DNA from: Falsiroseomonas sp046052145
GTDB taxonomy: Bacteria > Pseudomonadota > Alphaproteobacteria > Acetobacterales > Acetobacteraceae
DNA: 64,000 nt
Assembly: GCA_046052145.1 (NCBI GenBank)
Contig: JBJOMW010000002.1
Coordinates: 62,001-126,000, forward strand
Reading direction: 5' to 3'
Part shown: piece by piece, positions 41,042 to 50,088 of the stretch
How the letters are laid out: each line of letters begins with the position of its first letter
Position numbering within the stretch: the stretch's first letter is position 1
The notes under the pieces: model-generated
Database searches by the model: none
What the model was told of the DNA's origin: nothing
What the model saw: only the letters and a program-made list of their open reading frames with translations
Translations under genes and position numbers: made by a program

Positions 41042-42256
41042 TCAATTGGACGACAGGATGGCAGGCGCCAGTGCGGCCGACTTGGCGGCCGGGTGGCTGG
41101 GGTTGCGGAAGCGCAGCTCCCCGGCCGGGGCGCCGTCGGGCGGGGCGATGCCGAACAATTCCATGCGCGAGGCGCAGGAGACGGCGACCACCGATCGCGC
41201 GGAGGCTTCGGTCATCCAGCGCCGTGTCGCGCCTTCAAGGTCCATCCGCTCGCGCAGGCCGCGCCATTCGGTCCGGTCGAGGTCCTCGAGGAAGACGGCG
41301 AGAATGCCCGGCGCCCGGCCCGAAAGTCGGGTCTCGGCGACCTCCGCCATGCGGCGGCAGGCCGCGGCGGCGATCTCGTTCTCCCGCCCTGCGCGGGCGG
41401 CCATGACGAAGACCGATCCGCTGCCAGGTGCCGCGGTCACGGCCAGATGCGCCTCCTCCCCGAACTGGGCGCGCAGCTGGGCGGGCAGGCCGCGCGTGGC
41501 GGCCTGGGCGCCGGCCAGCACCAGCGGGTCCAGCTTCAGCACGGCGTCGGCGCCCGAATCCTGCCGCTTCTCCTCGGCCAACAGCGTGGAGATGCGCCGG
41601 TGCAGCTCGGCCACCTGGGCGTCCGTCGCCATCCCTTCGGGCAGCGTCATCTTCAGCACGTAGCGGCCCGGATGGGCGGCCAGCCAGGTCTGCAGCTCGG
41701 GGTTGATGCGGTCCACCAGCGCGCACCATTCGCCGCGATGCACCTGCCGGCCCTCCTCGGCCGAGAGGGTCTCGCAGGCCAGCTCCGCCGTCTCGCCCTC
41801 ACGCGTCACGGCCAAATCCCAGGGCGTGCCGTCGGCGAGGCCGGTGAAAGCCACCTCGAAGCCGCGGGCGCGATGCAGCGCGGCGGTACGCAACAGGTGG
41901 AACAGGGGAACCAGCGTCGCCTCGCCGGTCAGCCCGGCCTCGATCAGGTCGCGCAGGCGCTTGCGGGGGGCGGCGGGCAGGGTCGTGGCCAGTTGCACCG
42001 CCTCGCGGGCATAGGCGATGACGCGGCGCTCCGCGGGCGTTGCCTTGGCCAGCGCCGCCGGCTCCGCGAGCCGGGCGAGGGCCAGTTCCAGCGCATGGCG
42101 CTGCTGCGCCGCGCGCCCCGCAAGGGAGGCGCCGGCCGCACGGCGACCCAGCTCGGACAGGCGCTTGGCCCACCGGCGATCGCCGCAGAGCGCGCGAAAC
42201 CGCGCAAGGTCAGCCGGATCCGGCCGGTGGTCGGCGAGAGACATGCGACGACCCAT
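41042..42256 (-). CDS. uncharacterised protein, possible PD-(D/E)XK nuclease-like core
   Basis: 404 residues, no signal peptide or membrane span, rich in Ala/Arg/Leu. I do not recognise a named family. The middle segment GFEVAFTGLADGTPWDLAVT (132-151) followed by AELACETLSAEEGRQV looks like the beta-hairpin core of a restriction-nuclease-like fold (D147 ... E158). The lysine that usually follows two residues after the glutamate is absent, so catalysis may be lost or the resemblance may be chance. The C-terminal half (VFLEDLDRTEWRGL, SVVAVSCASRMELFG) is unplaced. Start at 42256; an ATG at 42244 is an alternative. It is monocistronic between repeat family B and the soe-like operon. Confidence 0.65.
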   Translation of the reverse strand: MGRRMSLADHRPDPADLARFRALCGDRRWAKRLSELGRRAAGASLAGRAAQQRHALELALARLAEPAALAKATPAERRVIAYAREAVQLATTLPAAPRKRLRDLIEAGLTGEATLVPLFHLLRTAALHRARGFEVAFTGLADGTPWDLAVTREGETAELACETLSAEEGRQVHRGEWCALVDRINPELQTWLAAHPGRYVLKMTLPEGMATDAQVAELHRRISTLLAEEKRQDSGADAVLKLDPLVLAGAQAATRGLPAQLRAQFGEEAHLAVTAAPGSGSVFVMAARAGRENEIAAAACRRMAEVAETRLSGRAPGILAVFLEDLDRTEWRGLRERMDLEGATRRWMTEASARSVVAVSCASRMELFGIAPPDGAPAGELRFRNPSHPAAKSAALAPAILSSN

Positions 42257-42376
42257 TTGTTGTGAGGTTGGGCCGTTCCTTGCCGGGATCAGGGGCGATG
42301 TGTCAAGCCAGCTTGTCAGCGGGCGCCGGATAGCCTCACGCCACGAGGTATCGGCGCAACGGTATTACGCGCGGCG

Positions 42377-43315
42377 CTACGCCTCGCCGCTGTAATAGAG
42401 CATCACCGTATGGGTCGCCTCGGCGAACATCAGCCAGCGCTCCACCAGCATGGCAGCCGAGGCCACCAGCGCGGCCAGCACCAGCAACAGCGCGGCCAGC
42501 GCCCCGGAGACAGGTATCGCCAGCAGGGCCAGGATGGTGGCCAGCGCGAAGCCGGCCAGGGTGAGCCGCCGCAGCTTCGCACTGTGCTTGCGCGCCACCC
42601 GGAACCCCATCTCCCGAAGCAGCCAGTTCTGCTCCGTATGCGGCGGGTCGAGCGGGCGGGTGCGGCCGATGCGGCCAAGGCCAGTGGCGGATTCGATCGT
42701 CGGTGCGTCGGCGGGTGGCGGCGCATCCACCGCCTCCCAATAGGCGCGCTTCAGCGCGATGGCGCCGCCGCCAAGCAGCGCCGTCAACATGGCGGGGATG
42801 CGCCCCTCGCCCCAGAGCGCGGCGAGCGCGGCCAGGATCGCCGCGCCGCAGAAGCCGCCGAACACCAGATAGCCCCAGGGCACCGCCCTATGGCGCCATT
42901 GCCGCACTGTCTTCAGCGAGCCGTAGATCATGCCCGTGCACCAGATCGTCACGACCGCGCCCACCGCGGCGAGTAGCCCCGCCACATGGGCGAGCCTCGG
43001 TGCCTCCGTCAGCAGCGCGTAGCCCATCACGGCGAGCGGGATGTAGGTCGCGACCGCCGCCACGCCTTCGCGCGACAGCCAGGAGGACCGCCATTGCGAC
43101 AGCGCCCGCCAGGCGCGTTCCGGCCGGCCAAGATGCCTGAGCGAGGACAGCAGCCCCGCGGTGATCAGCGCCGCCGCAAGCAGCAGCGCGAGGAGCGCGA
43201 AGCCCGCATCGGCGGGCAGCAGCCCGAGCGGCCGCAGCACGCCAAGCCAAGCCAGCAACCCGTAGCCCGCGCCGGACGCGGTGGTGAAGACAACGATGGA
43301 AGGTGCGGGGTTCAT
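42377..43315 (-). CDS. soeC: membrane anchor subunit of a DMSO-reductase-family enzyme (SoeC/DmsC-like)
   Basis: 312-residue inner-membrane protein with about eight hydrophobic segments, DmsC-type. SVRHLGRPERAW-like LSSLRHLGRPERAWRAL is the conserved quinone-site region. It passes electrons from the FeS subunit to the quinone pool. The start overlaps the FeS-subunit stop (ATGA on the minus strand), and it is the last gene of a three-gene operon. Assignment to Soe rather than Dms follows from the catalytic subunit. A hydrophilic loop (about residues 190-225) precedes the last spans. Confidence 0.75.
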   Translation of the reverse strand: MNPAPSIVVFTTASGAGYGLLAWLGVLRPLGLLPADAGFALLALLLAAALITAGLLSSLRHLGRPERAWRALSQWRSSWLSREGVAAVATYIPLAVMGYALLTEAPRLAHVAGLLAAVGAVVTIWCTGMIYGSLKTVRQWRHRAVPWGYLVFGGFCGAAILAALAALWGEGRIPAMLTALLGGGAIALKRAYWEAVDAPPPADAPTIESATGLGRIGRTRPLDPPHTEQNWLLREMGFRVARKHSAKLRRLTLAGFALATILALLAIPVSGALAALLLVLAALVASAAMLVERWLMFAEATHTVMLYYSGEA

Positions 43316-44049
43316 CGGGAGAGGGCGCGATCCAGCCAGCGCAGCAGCGGGTTCTTGATGTCCATGGGCGTCGGCGAAGCCTCTTCCAGCGTGCGGGGCT
43401 TCATCGCCGGCTTCTCCCGCGGCGGGAGGTATTTGTTGACGGGGTTGTAGCCCATCTCCGGCATCAGGTCGTAGCCGCCGCGCTTCGCGACCAGCTGGCT
43501 CACCTTGCTATCCGGATCGCCGAGATCGCCGAAATGCCGCGCGCCGACCGGGCAGGTGATGACACAGGCCGGCTGGCGCTGCGGCTCGGGGATGGTCTCG
43601 TTGTAGATGCGGTCCACGCAGAGGGTGCATTTCTTCATCACCCCCTCATCCTCATCCATCTCGCGCGCGCCATAGGGGCAGGCCCAGGCGCACAAGCCGC
43701 AGCCGATGCAGCTGTCGGTGTTGACCAGCACGATGCCGTCCTCGGCGCGCTTGTAGCTCGCCCCCGTCGGGCAGACGGTGACGCAGGCCGGCGTCTCGCA
43801 ATGCAGGCAGGATCGGGGGAAGTGGACGGTGCGCCCGGTATCGCCCGCGCCAGCCTCGTACGAATGGACGCGATTGAACCACACGCCCTCCGCACCGGCG
43901 GAATAGGCGTTGAAATCCGGCAGCGGGCCGAGATGCCCGCCCGTGTTCCATTCCTTGCAATTGGTCGCGCAAGCCTGGCAGCCGACGCAGGTGTCGAGGT
44001 CGATAACGAGCCCGAGCTTCTTCGCCGAGGCCGGGGGAAGTTCGGTCAC
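43312..44049 (-). CDS. soeB: 4Fe-4S ferredoxin-type electron-transfer subunit (SoeB/DmsB-like)
   Basis: 245-residue cytoplasmic-side FeS subunit. Four cysteine clusters can hold four [4Fe-4S] centres: CVGCQACATNC, CLHCETPACVTVCP, CIGCGLCAWACP and CTLCVDR...CVITCP. The GTG start at 44049 overlaps the catalytic subunit stop (GTGA), and the N-terminus KKLGLVIDLDTCVGCQAC fits relatives; an upstream in-frame extension lies inside the catalytic gene. It relays electrons between the molybdenum subunit and the membrane anchor. Confidence 0.85.
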   Translation of the reverse strand: MTELPPASAKKLGLVIDLDTCVGCQACATNCKEWNTGGHLGPLPDFNAYSAGAEGVWFNRVHSYEAGAGDTGRTVHFPRSCLHCETPACVTVCPTGASYKRAEDGIVLVNTDSCIGCGLCAWACPYGAREMDEDEGVMKKCTLCVDRIYNETIPEPQRQPACVITCPVGARHFGDLGDPDSKVSQLVAKRGGYDLMPEMGYNPVNKYLPPREKPAMKPRTLEEASPTPMDIKNPLLRWLDRALSR

Positions 44050-46931
44050 TTGCCAGGCTCCTTCACCATGGCGGGCGCCGGCGACAGAGGGGGCTTCAGC
44101 GCGTCGGGGTGCGGGTCGGTGACGCCTTCTTCGCCGGCCGCACATTTCACCACGCGCACGCGCAGATCGTACCACGCGGCCTGGCCCGTCACGGGATCGG
44201 CATTGGCGAAGCGATGCGCCGCTTCCTGCGCCGGCAGCCATTCGGAGATGACGTGGTTCAGCAGGAAGCCGCGCGTCGCCTCTGGGCTGTCGGGCGAGAG
44301 GTTCCAGGCGCCGGCCCGCTTGCCGATGGCGTTCCAGGTCCAGACCGTGTTCGGGTTCACGCCATCCATCAGCGCCAGCTGGCCCTTCACGCGGCCATTG
44401 CGGCTTTCGACCCACACCCAGTCATCCTGGGCGAGGCCGAGCGCATTGGCCGTCACATGGTTCATGTACAGCTTGTTCGCGCCCTTGATCTGCCGCAGCC
44501 AGGCGTTCTGCGCCCCCCAGGAATGGTAGTGTTCCATCGGCCGCTGAGTGACGGCGGAGAGCGGAAAGCCGGAGGTGTCGTGCTGCTGCTGCTCAAGCGG
44601 CGCGTACCAGATGGGCAGCGGGTCGCAATAGGTCGCGATGCGCTCGCGCGTGCGCGCATCGGGCGGCTGCTTCGCGCCATGGCCCTGCGCGGCGAGGCGG
44701 AATTTCTGCAGCGGCTCGGAGTAGATTTGCAACACGATCTGGTCGGCCTTGCCGATCAGTCCCATCGCCTTGCTGTCGTCGAGATAGGCCCGGTTGGCGT
44801 GCTTGAAGTAGAGCTGTTCGGGCGGCAGGTGGTGCTTCCAGAAACAGCCATTGTCGATGTAGCGCTGCAGCTGGTCGGCGTTCGGTTCGCCGACGCCAGA
44901 CTTGTCGCCATCCGCGCCCCGGAACCCCGCCAGCGGGCCGACACCCGGCATGCGCTGGTGGTTCACGATGTAGTCCGGATAGTCCCGAAAACGCGGCGAG
45001 CCATCCTCCTTCACGAAGGCCGGCAGGCCGAGCCGCGCGCCGAGTTCGATCAGCACGTCCTGGAAGGGGCGCACGTCGCGGTCGGGCTGGATCACCGGCT
45101 GGCGGATCGCGTCGCCCGGCCCATGCGCATTGCCGATCGGGCGATCGAGCAGAGAGATGCAGTCCCAGCGCTCGAGATAGGTCGTGTCCGGCAGGATCAG
45201 ATCGGCATAGGGCACCGTCTCGGAGAAGAAGGCATCCGAGTAGATCACGTGCGGGATGCGGTACTCGCCATCCTCGCGCTTATCCGTCAGGCAGCGGATG
45301 ACCTCGCCTGGGTTCATCGCGCTGTTCCAGGCCATGTTCGCCATGAACATGAACAGCGTGTCGATCTCATAGGGATCGCCTTGGCCGGCATTGCCGATCA
45401 CGCTGTGCATCATCCCATGCAGGGCGAGTGGCGCATCCCAGCTGAAGGCCTTGTCCACGCGGATGGGCGAGCCATCGTCATGCACCAGCAGGTCGTCCGG
45501 CCCATGCGGAAAGGCGAGGATGTTGCCCGCGAGCGGCGTGTTGGGCTTGGCCCCCTTGCCCGCCGGCCCAGGCCCCGGCGGGATCGGCCGCGGGAAGGGC
45601 GATTTGTAGCGCCAGGAGCCCGGCACATCGACCGCACCCAGCATCATCTGCAGCAGATGCAGTGCGCGGCAGGTATGGAAGCCGTTCGAATGCGCGCTGA
45701 TGCCGCGCATCGCATGGAAGGAGACCGGCCGCCCCACCATCGTCTCGTGCCGCCGGCCGAGCGCATCGGTCCAGGGCACGTCGAGCGTGATGGTGTGGTT
45801 GAAGGCGATATCCGCGATCTCCGCGGCCAGGCGCTCGATCGTTGCAGCCGGCACGCCGCAGGTCGCGGCCACCTTCTCCGGCGCATAATCCGGCGAGAGG
45901 TAGCGCTCTGCCATGAGCTGGAAGACCGGGACAGCCTTGCGGCCATCGGGCAGCGTGAATTCGCCAACGATGGCGGGCTGCATCTCCGTCTGCGCATCCC
46001 GCGGCGCCTGCGCCGCCCGATCCCAGGCGAGCGGCTTGCCATCGGCATCGCGCGCGAACAGCCCGTCATCCGCCGCGCCCGGGTTCCGCACCACCAGCCA
46101 ATGCGCGTTGGTGTAGCGGACGAGGAAGTCGAGATCGACGCGGTCGGTCCGCAGCAGCTCGTGGATCAGCGCCATCACGAGCAGCCCGTCCGTGCCCGGG
46201 CGGATGCCGACCCATTCATCGGCGATCGCCGAATAGCCGGTGCGCACCGGGTTCACGCTGACGAATTTCGCGCCGCGTTCTTTCAGCTTGCCGAGCCCGA
46301 TCTTGATCGGGTTGCTGTCATGGTCCTCGGCCACGCCGAACATGACGAAGTACTTCGCATGCTCCCAATCCGGCTCGCCGAATTCCCAGAAGCTGCCGCC
46401 GATGGTGTAGAGCCCGGCGGCCGCCATGTTCACGGAACAGAAGCCGCCATGGGCCGCGAAATTGGGCGTGCCGAACTGCGCGGCCCAGAACCCCGTCAGG
46501 CTCTGCGACTGGTCGCGGCCGGTGAAGAAGGCGAGTTTCCGCGGATCGGTCTCGCGCACATGCTTGAGCCAGCCCGTGGCGATCTCCAGCGCCTCGTCCC
46601 AGGAGATCTCGGCGAATTCGCCCGAGCCGCGCGGCCCGACGCGCTTCAGCGGCGCGCGCAGGCGGGACGGCGCATATTGCGTCATGATCCCCGCCGAGCC
46701 CTTGCCGCAGAGCACACCGCGGTTCACTGGGTGGTCGGGATTGCCCTCGATATAGCGGACGCGCCCATCCTTCAGGTGCACTTTGATGCCGCAGCGGCAG
46801 GCGCACATATAGCAAGTGGTGGTCTTCACCGCGTCGCCGATCGGCGCGGAGGTCTCGACGACCTCTCCATTCCCCGTCATGCGCCGCGGCAATGCCGCGC
46901 GGTCGCCGCGGGGAAGATGCGTGTCAGGCAT
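44046..46931 (-). CDS. soeA: molybdopterin oxidoreductase catalytic subunit, probable sulfite dehydrogenase SoeA
   Basis: 961-residue Mo-bisMGD enzyme. The N-terminal [4Fe-4S] ligands are C40, C43, C47 and C75 (CYMCACRCG ... VLCGKGSAG). HGGFCSVNM supplies C165 as the likely Mo ligand, as in polysulfide/thiosulfate reductases. No Tat signal is seen at the N-terminus, so the enzyme should face the cytoplasm, which is how SoeABC differs from periplasmic Dms/Psr enzymes. Length, lack of Tat signal and the A-B-C order with a DmsC-like anchor fit SoeABC, which oxidises sulfite to sulfate with quinone. Identification is by pattern, and other cytoplasmic members are possible. Start: ATG 46931, with ATG 46880 as alternative. 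Confidence 0.72.
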   Translation of the reverse strand: MPDTHLPRGDRAALPRRMTGNGEVVETSAPIGDAVKTTTCYMCACRCGIKVHLKDGRVRYIEGNPDHPVNRGVLCGKGSAGIMTQYAPSRLRAPLKRVGPRGSGEFAEISWDEALEIATGWLKHVRETDPRKLAFFTGRDQSQSLTGFWAAQFGTPNFAAHGGFCSVNMAAAGLYTIGGSFWEFGEPDWEHAKYFVMFGVAEDHDSNPIKIGLGKLKERGAKFVSVNPVRTGYSAIADEWVGIRPGTDGLLVMALIHELLRTDRVDLDFLVRYTNAHWLVVRNPGAADDGLFARDADGKPLAWDRAAQAPRDAQTEMQPAIVGEFTLPDGRKAVPVFQLMAERYLSPDYAPEKVAATCGVPAATIERLAAEIADIAFNHTITLDVPWTDALGRRHETMVGRPVSFHAMRGISAHSNGFHTCRALHLLQMMLGAVDVPGSWRYKSPFPRPIPPGPGPAGKGAKPNTPLAGNILAFPHGPDDLLVHDDGSPIRVDKAFSWDAPLALHGMMHSVIGNAGQGDPYEIDTLFMFMANMAWNSAMNPGEVIRCLTDKREDGEYRIPHVIYSDAFFSETVPYADLILPDTTYLERWDCISLLDRPIGNAHGPGDAIRQPVIQPDRDVRPFQDVLIELGARLGLPAFVKEDGSPRFRDYPDYIVNHQRMPGVGPLAGFRGADGDKSGVGEPNADQLQRYIDNGCFWKHHLPPEQLYFKHANRAYLDDSKAMGLIGKADQIVLQIYSEPLQKFRLAAQGHGAKQPPDARTRERIATYCDPLPIWYAPLEQQQHDTSGFPLSAVTQRPMEHYHSWGAQNAWLRQIKGANKLYMNHVTANALGLAQDDWVWVESRNGRVKGQLALMDGVNPNTVWTWNAIGKRAGAWNLSPDSPEATRGFLLNHVISEWLPAQEAAHRFANADPVTGQAAWYDLRVRVVKCAAGEEGVTDPHPDALKPPLSPAPAMVKEPGK

Positions 46932-47098
46932 GCCTGCTTGGTCCCGAATCCTCGCGCGGATGAGCGCATGCCGCGCCGCCCCGGACAAGACCCGGGGGCC
47001 ATCTCAGCGCGCGGCGTAATGGCACAGCCTGGGATCGGTCGGGGGCGCTGCGCCGATGCGACCGGACGCGGCGGGGTGGCGCGCGAGGCTTGGGCGGC

Positions 47099-47311
47099 TC
47101 AGCCGAAGAGCGGCACCGCGCCGGGGCGCAGCTGGCCTTCGCGGAAGACACGCTCGATGCCGTCCTTGGCGCTCCGCGCGCGATAGGTGCGGTCGAGGTC
47201 GTCGCCGGGCAGGGCGCGGGTGATGGTGTAGATGCCGCGCGGGGTGTTGCCGTCGAAGGGGCCAGGCTGGAATTCGACATCCTGGCCGACGGTGAATTTA
47301 TGCGGGGCCAT
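47099..47311 (-). CDS. small conserved hypothetical protein
   Basis: 70 residues, soluble, beta-rich looking. It starts HKFTVGQDVEFQPG and has a GIYTITRALPGDD...YRARSAKDGIERVFREGQL core reminiscent of small SH3-like proteins seen as short hypotheticals in alphaproteobacteria. A very good AAAGGAGG site precedes the ATG at 47311. It lies 52 bases downstream of the cold-shock gene on the same strand and could be cotranscribed. Function unknown. Confidence 0.75.
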   Translation of the reverse strand: MAPHKFTVGQDVEFQPGPFDGNTPRGIYTITRALPGDDLDRTYRARSAKDGIERVFREGQLRPGAVPLFG

Positions 47312-47363
47312 GGGGCCCTCCTTTGCCGAAGGGCGCGACCGGTGCGGCCGCGCCCCCGCCTTC

Positions 47364-47561
47364 TCAGGCGTTCTGCAGCATCACCGCAGAGCTTTTGCCC
47401 TGCTGGCCCTGCTGAACCTCGTCACCAAGCTTCTGGCCCTCGTGCAGGCCGGCACGCTGGACCTCGGAGATATGGACGTAGACGTCTTGGGAGCCGTCAT
47501 CGGGCTGGATGAAGCCGTAGCCCTTTGTGGCGTTGAACCACGTCGCCGTACCTGACTGGAT
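47364..47561 (-). CDS. cold-shock-domain protein with no canonical start codon
   Basis: The translation contains a full cold-shock domain: TATWFNATKGYGFIQPDDG (RNP1 region KGYGFIQ), DVYVHISEV (RNP2-like VHIS) and a C-terminus GKSSAVMLQNA, about 65 residues. Where the start should be, the frame reads ATC (47561-47559), CAG, TCA, GGT; no in-frame ATG, GTG or TTG occurs until a TTG at 47864 inside the divergent parE gene. The usual VKWF of CspA reads ATWF. Either translation starts at a rare codon (ATC or an upstream CTG), or the start has been lost and the gene is dying. Coordinates use the ATC position. Confidence 0.6.
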   Translation of the reverse strand: MQSGTATWFNATKGYGFIQPDDGSQDVYVHISEVQRAGLHEGQKLGDEVQQGQQGKSSAVMLQNA

Positions 47562-47818
47562 AGTGGGGGTGTTCGGATAGGCACGGGGCCGCCGCCCGAT
47601 GATCGCGCGGCACAGCTGCCAGGACGGGCCGCGCGGAAGAGACAGCGTGACGGGGCTGAGATGGGCCCTCTCCCCCCGCCATGCCAGCGAAATCGGGTCA
47701 CGGCTGCGTGCGGCCCTCCCGTGCTCCCGCCCGGAACTCCGCTTCGCCCGACTCCATCCCGGGCCGTTGTGTGCGCCGCACCCCCTGGCTATCTTGGCCC
47801 GGAGAGCGAGAACACAGC

Positions 47819-49825
47819 ATGAACGATCTGTTCGGCCGCACCCGCGCCAAGCCGGGCGCGCCAAGCCCGACCGCGGGCAATGACTACTCGGCCAAGGATA
47901 TCGAGGTGCTGGAGGGGCTGGAGCCCGTCCGCCGTCGTCCCGGCATGTATATCGGCGGCACCGACGAGAACGCGCTGCATCACCTGGCCGCCGAGATCAT
48001 CGACAATGCGATGGACGAGGCCGTGGCCGGCCATGCCGACTTCATCGAGGTGACGCTCGAGCCCGACAATTGGCTGACGGTCCGTGACAATGGCCGGGGC
48101 ATCCCGGTGGACCCGCATCCGAAGTTCCCGAAGCTGTCGGCGCTGGAAGTCATCCTCACCACCCTGCATTCGGGCGGGAAATTCTCCGGCAAGGCCTATG
48201 ACACCTCGGGCGGCCTGCACGGCGTCGGCTCCTCGGTCGTCAATGCGCTCTCGGCCCGGATGGAGGTGGAGGTCGCGCGCGACCGCACCCTGTTCGCGCA
48301 TGCCTTCGAACGCGGGAAACCCGCGCAGAAGCTGAAGAACCTCGGGCCCATCCACAACCGGCGCGGCACCACGGTCCGCTTCCAGCCGGACACCGAGATC
48401 TTCGGCAAGCTCGCCTTCGCGCCCGCGCGGCTGCACCGGCTGTGCCGCTCCAAGGCGTATCTCTTCAAGGGCGTCGAGATCCGCTGGAAATGCGACCCCT
48501 CCCTCGTCGCGGGCACGGACACGCCGGCCGAGGCGGTGCTGCATTTCCCAGGTGGGCTGGCGGATTTCCTTGCCGCCTCGATCGAGGGCCGCGCGCGGGT
48601 CGTCGCCGCCCCCTTCGCCGGTGAGCTCCCCTTCCCCGAGTCTGCGAAGGGCCAGTCGGCGGGGCGCTGCGAATTCGCGCTGACCTGGCTCGAACAGGGC
48701 GAGGGCTTCCTCAACACCTATGCCAACACCATCCCAACCCCCCAGGGCGGCACGCATGAGGCGGGGCTGCGCGCGGCGCTGGTGAAGGGGCTGCGCGCCT
48801 ATGGCGAGCTGAAGCGCGACAAGCGCGCGGCGAATGTCACGGCCGACGACCTGTTCGGCGGGCTCGCCGGCATGCTCAGCGTCTTCGTGCGCGATCCCCA
48901 ATTCCAGGGCCAGACCAAGGACAAGCTGACGAGCCCCGAGGCTGCGCGCCTGGTGGAGACGGCGCTGCGCGACCATTTCGACCATTGGCTCGCGGGCGAC
49001 CCCGGCACCGCCGACAACCTCCTCGCCTGGGCGGTGGAGCGCGCCGAGGAGCGTATCCGCCGCAAGGAACAGAAGGACACGCCGCGCAAGAGCGCGACGC
49101 GCAAGCTCCGCCTGCCCGGCAAGCTCGCCGATTGCGCGCGCGAATCGGCAGAAGGCACGGAGCTGTTCCTGGTCGAAGGCGACAGCGCCGGCGGCAGCGC
49201 CAAGCAGGCGCGCGACCGCGAGACCCAGGCGGTGTTGCCGCTGCGCGGCAAGATCCTGAACGTCGCCAGCGCCAGCGCCGACAAGCTCCGCGCCAACCAG
49301 GAGCTGAAGGACCTGATCGAGGCGCTTGGCTGCGGGATCGGCGAGCGATTCGACATCGCCCGGCTCCGCTATGGCCGCGTCGTCATCATGACGGATGCCG
49401 ATGTGGACGGCGCGCATATCGCCGCCCTGCTGATGACCTTCTTCTACCGCGAACTGCCAGAGCTTGTGCGCCAAGGCCGGATCTTCCTGGCGCAGCCCCC
49501 GCTCTATCGCCTGCAGGCGAGCGGGAAGACCGTCTACGCCAAGGACGATGCCGACAAGGAGCGGCTGCTGAAGCGCGAGTTCAAGGCGAACCAGAAGGTG
49601 GATGTCTCCCGCTTCAAGGGCCTGGGCGAGATGCCGCCGGCCTCCTTGAAGGAGACGACGATGGACCCGAAGCGGCGCACGCTGCTGAAGGTCGTGCTGC
49701 TGCCCGAGGACCGCGCCCATACGAGTGAGCGCGTCGAGGAGCTGATGGGCCGCCGTCCGGAACTGCGCTTCCGCTTCATCCAGGAGAACGCCGCGAAGCT
49801 CGACCAGGAAGCGGTGGACGCCTAA
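47819..49825 (+). CDS. parE: DNA topoisomerase IV subunit B
   Basis: 668-residue ATPase subunit of topoisomerase IV, which decatenates daughter chromosomes. GHKL ATPase part: AAEIIDNAMDEA, DNGRGIPVD, TLHSGGKF, SGGLHGVGSSVVNALS. Toprim part: LVEGDSAGGSAKQARDRE, PLRGKILNV, IMTDADVDGAHI. C-terminus: RFKGLGEMPP...TTMDP. The missing roughly 170-residue insert and the wording RPGMYIGGTDE place it with ParE rather than GyrB. ATG at 47819. The partner parC is not in the window. Confidence 0.93.
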   Translation: MNDLFGRTRAKPGAPSPTAGNDYSAKDIEVLEGLEPVRRRPGMYIGGTDENALHHLAAEIIDNAMDEAVAGHADFIEVTLEPDNWLTVRDNGRGIPVDPHPKFPKLSALEVILTTLHSGGKFSGKAYDTSGGLHGVGSSVVNALSARMEVEVARDRTLFAHAFERGKPAQKLKNLGPIHNRRGTTVRFQPDTEIFGKLAFAPARLHRLCRSKAYLFKGVEIRWKCDPSLVAGTDTPAEAVLHFPGGLADFLAASIEGRARVVAAPFAGELPFPESAKGQSAGRCEFALTWLEQGEGFLNTYANTIPTPQGGTHEAGLRAALVKGLRAYGELKRDKRAANVTADDLFGGLAGMLSVFVRDPQFQGQTKDKLTSPEAARLVETALRDHFDHWLAGDPGTADNLLAWAVERAEERIRRKEQKDTPRKSATRKLRLPGKLADCARESAEGTELFLVEGDSAGGSAKQARDRETQAVLPLRGKILNVASASADKLRANQELKDLIEALGCGIGERFDIARLRYGRVVIMTDADVDGAHIAALLMTFFYRELPELVRQGRIFLAQPPLYRLQASGKTVYAKDDADKERLLKREFKANQKVDVSRFKGLGEMPPASLKETTMDPKRRTLLKVVLLPEDRAHTSERVEELMGRRPELRFRFIQENAAKLDQEAVDA

Positions 49826-49904
49826 GTCTTCCCCACGACGTCGCTGCGCGCTGCGACTGGGGCGCGTCGCTCCGCAACACCGCGGGGACCCCGCTGCGCG
49901 CCCA

Positions 49905-50062
49905 GTTCCGTTGGCGCGGCGCCGCAGAAGGGCGAGGCGGGCGGCGCGCCGTGCGCGCCGAGGCCGCGAATGCGGCCCGCGCACATCCGGCCCGCGTGGC
50001 CGGCGCAACAGTCGCCTGCGCGCAAGCCAAGCCGCCGGAGGCGGCGCCCGGCGCTTGAGGGC
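49905..50062. repeat. dispersed repeat family B, copy 2 (gap after parE)
   Basis: The 263 bases between parE and the next gene are extremely GC-rich and carry no credible gene. 50018-50060 reads gcgcaagccaagccg, ccggaggcggcgcc, ggcgcttgagg, colinear with 40957-41000. The 5' part holds short GC palindromes (cggcgcgccgtgcgcgccg). Confidence 0.5.
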
Positions 50063-50088
50063 ACACAAAAAACCAGCCGCCAGCCGCG

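Noticed and set aside
40791..41045. Alanine-rich minus-strand ORF over repeat family B copy 1
   Set aside because: Frame exists only because of the GC-rich repeat and a terminator hairpin; no homologous frame in copy 2.
42377..46931. Formate dehydrogenase or DMSO reductase identity for the three-gene operon
   Set aside because: No Tat signal on the catalytic subunit, Cys rather than Sec/Ser ligand context, and a DmsC-like rather than cytochrome b anchor; SoeABC fits better though not proven.
44109..47186. 1025-codon plus-strand open frame over the soeA-like gene
   Set aside because: Antisense shadow of the molybdoenzyme; no recognisable domain.
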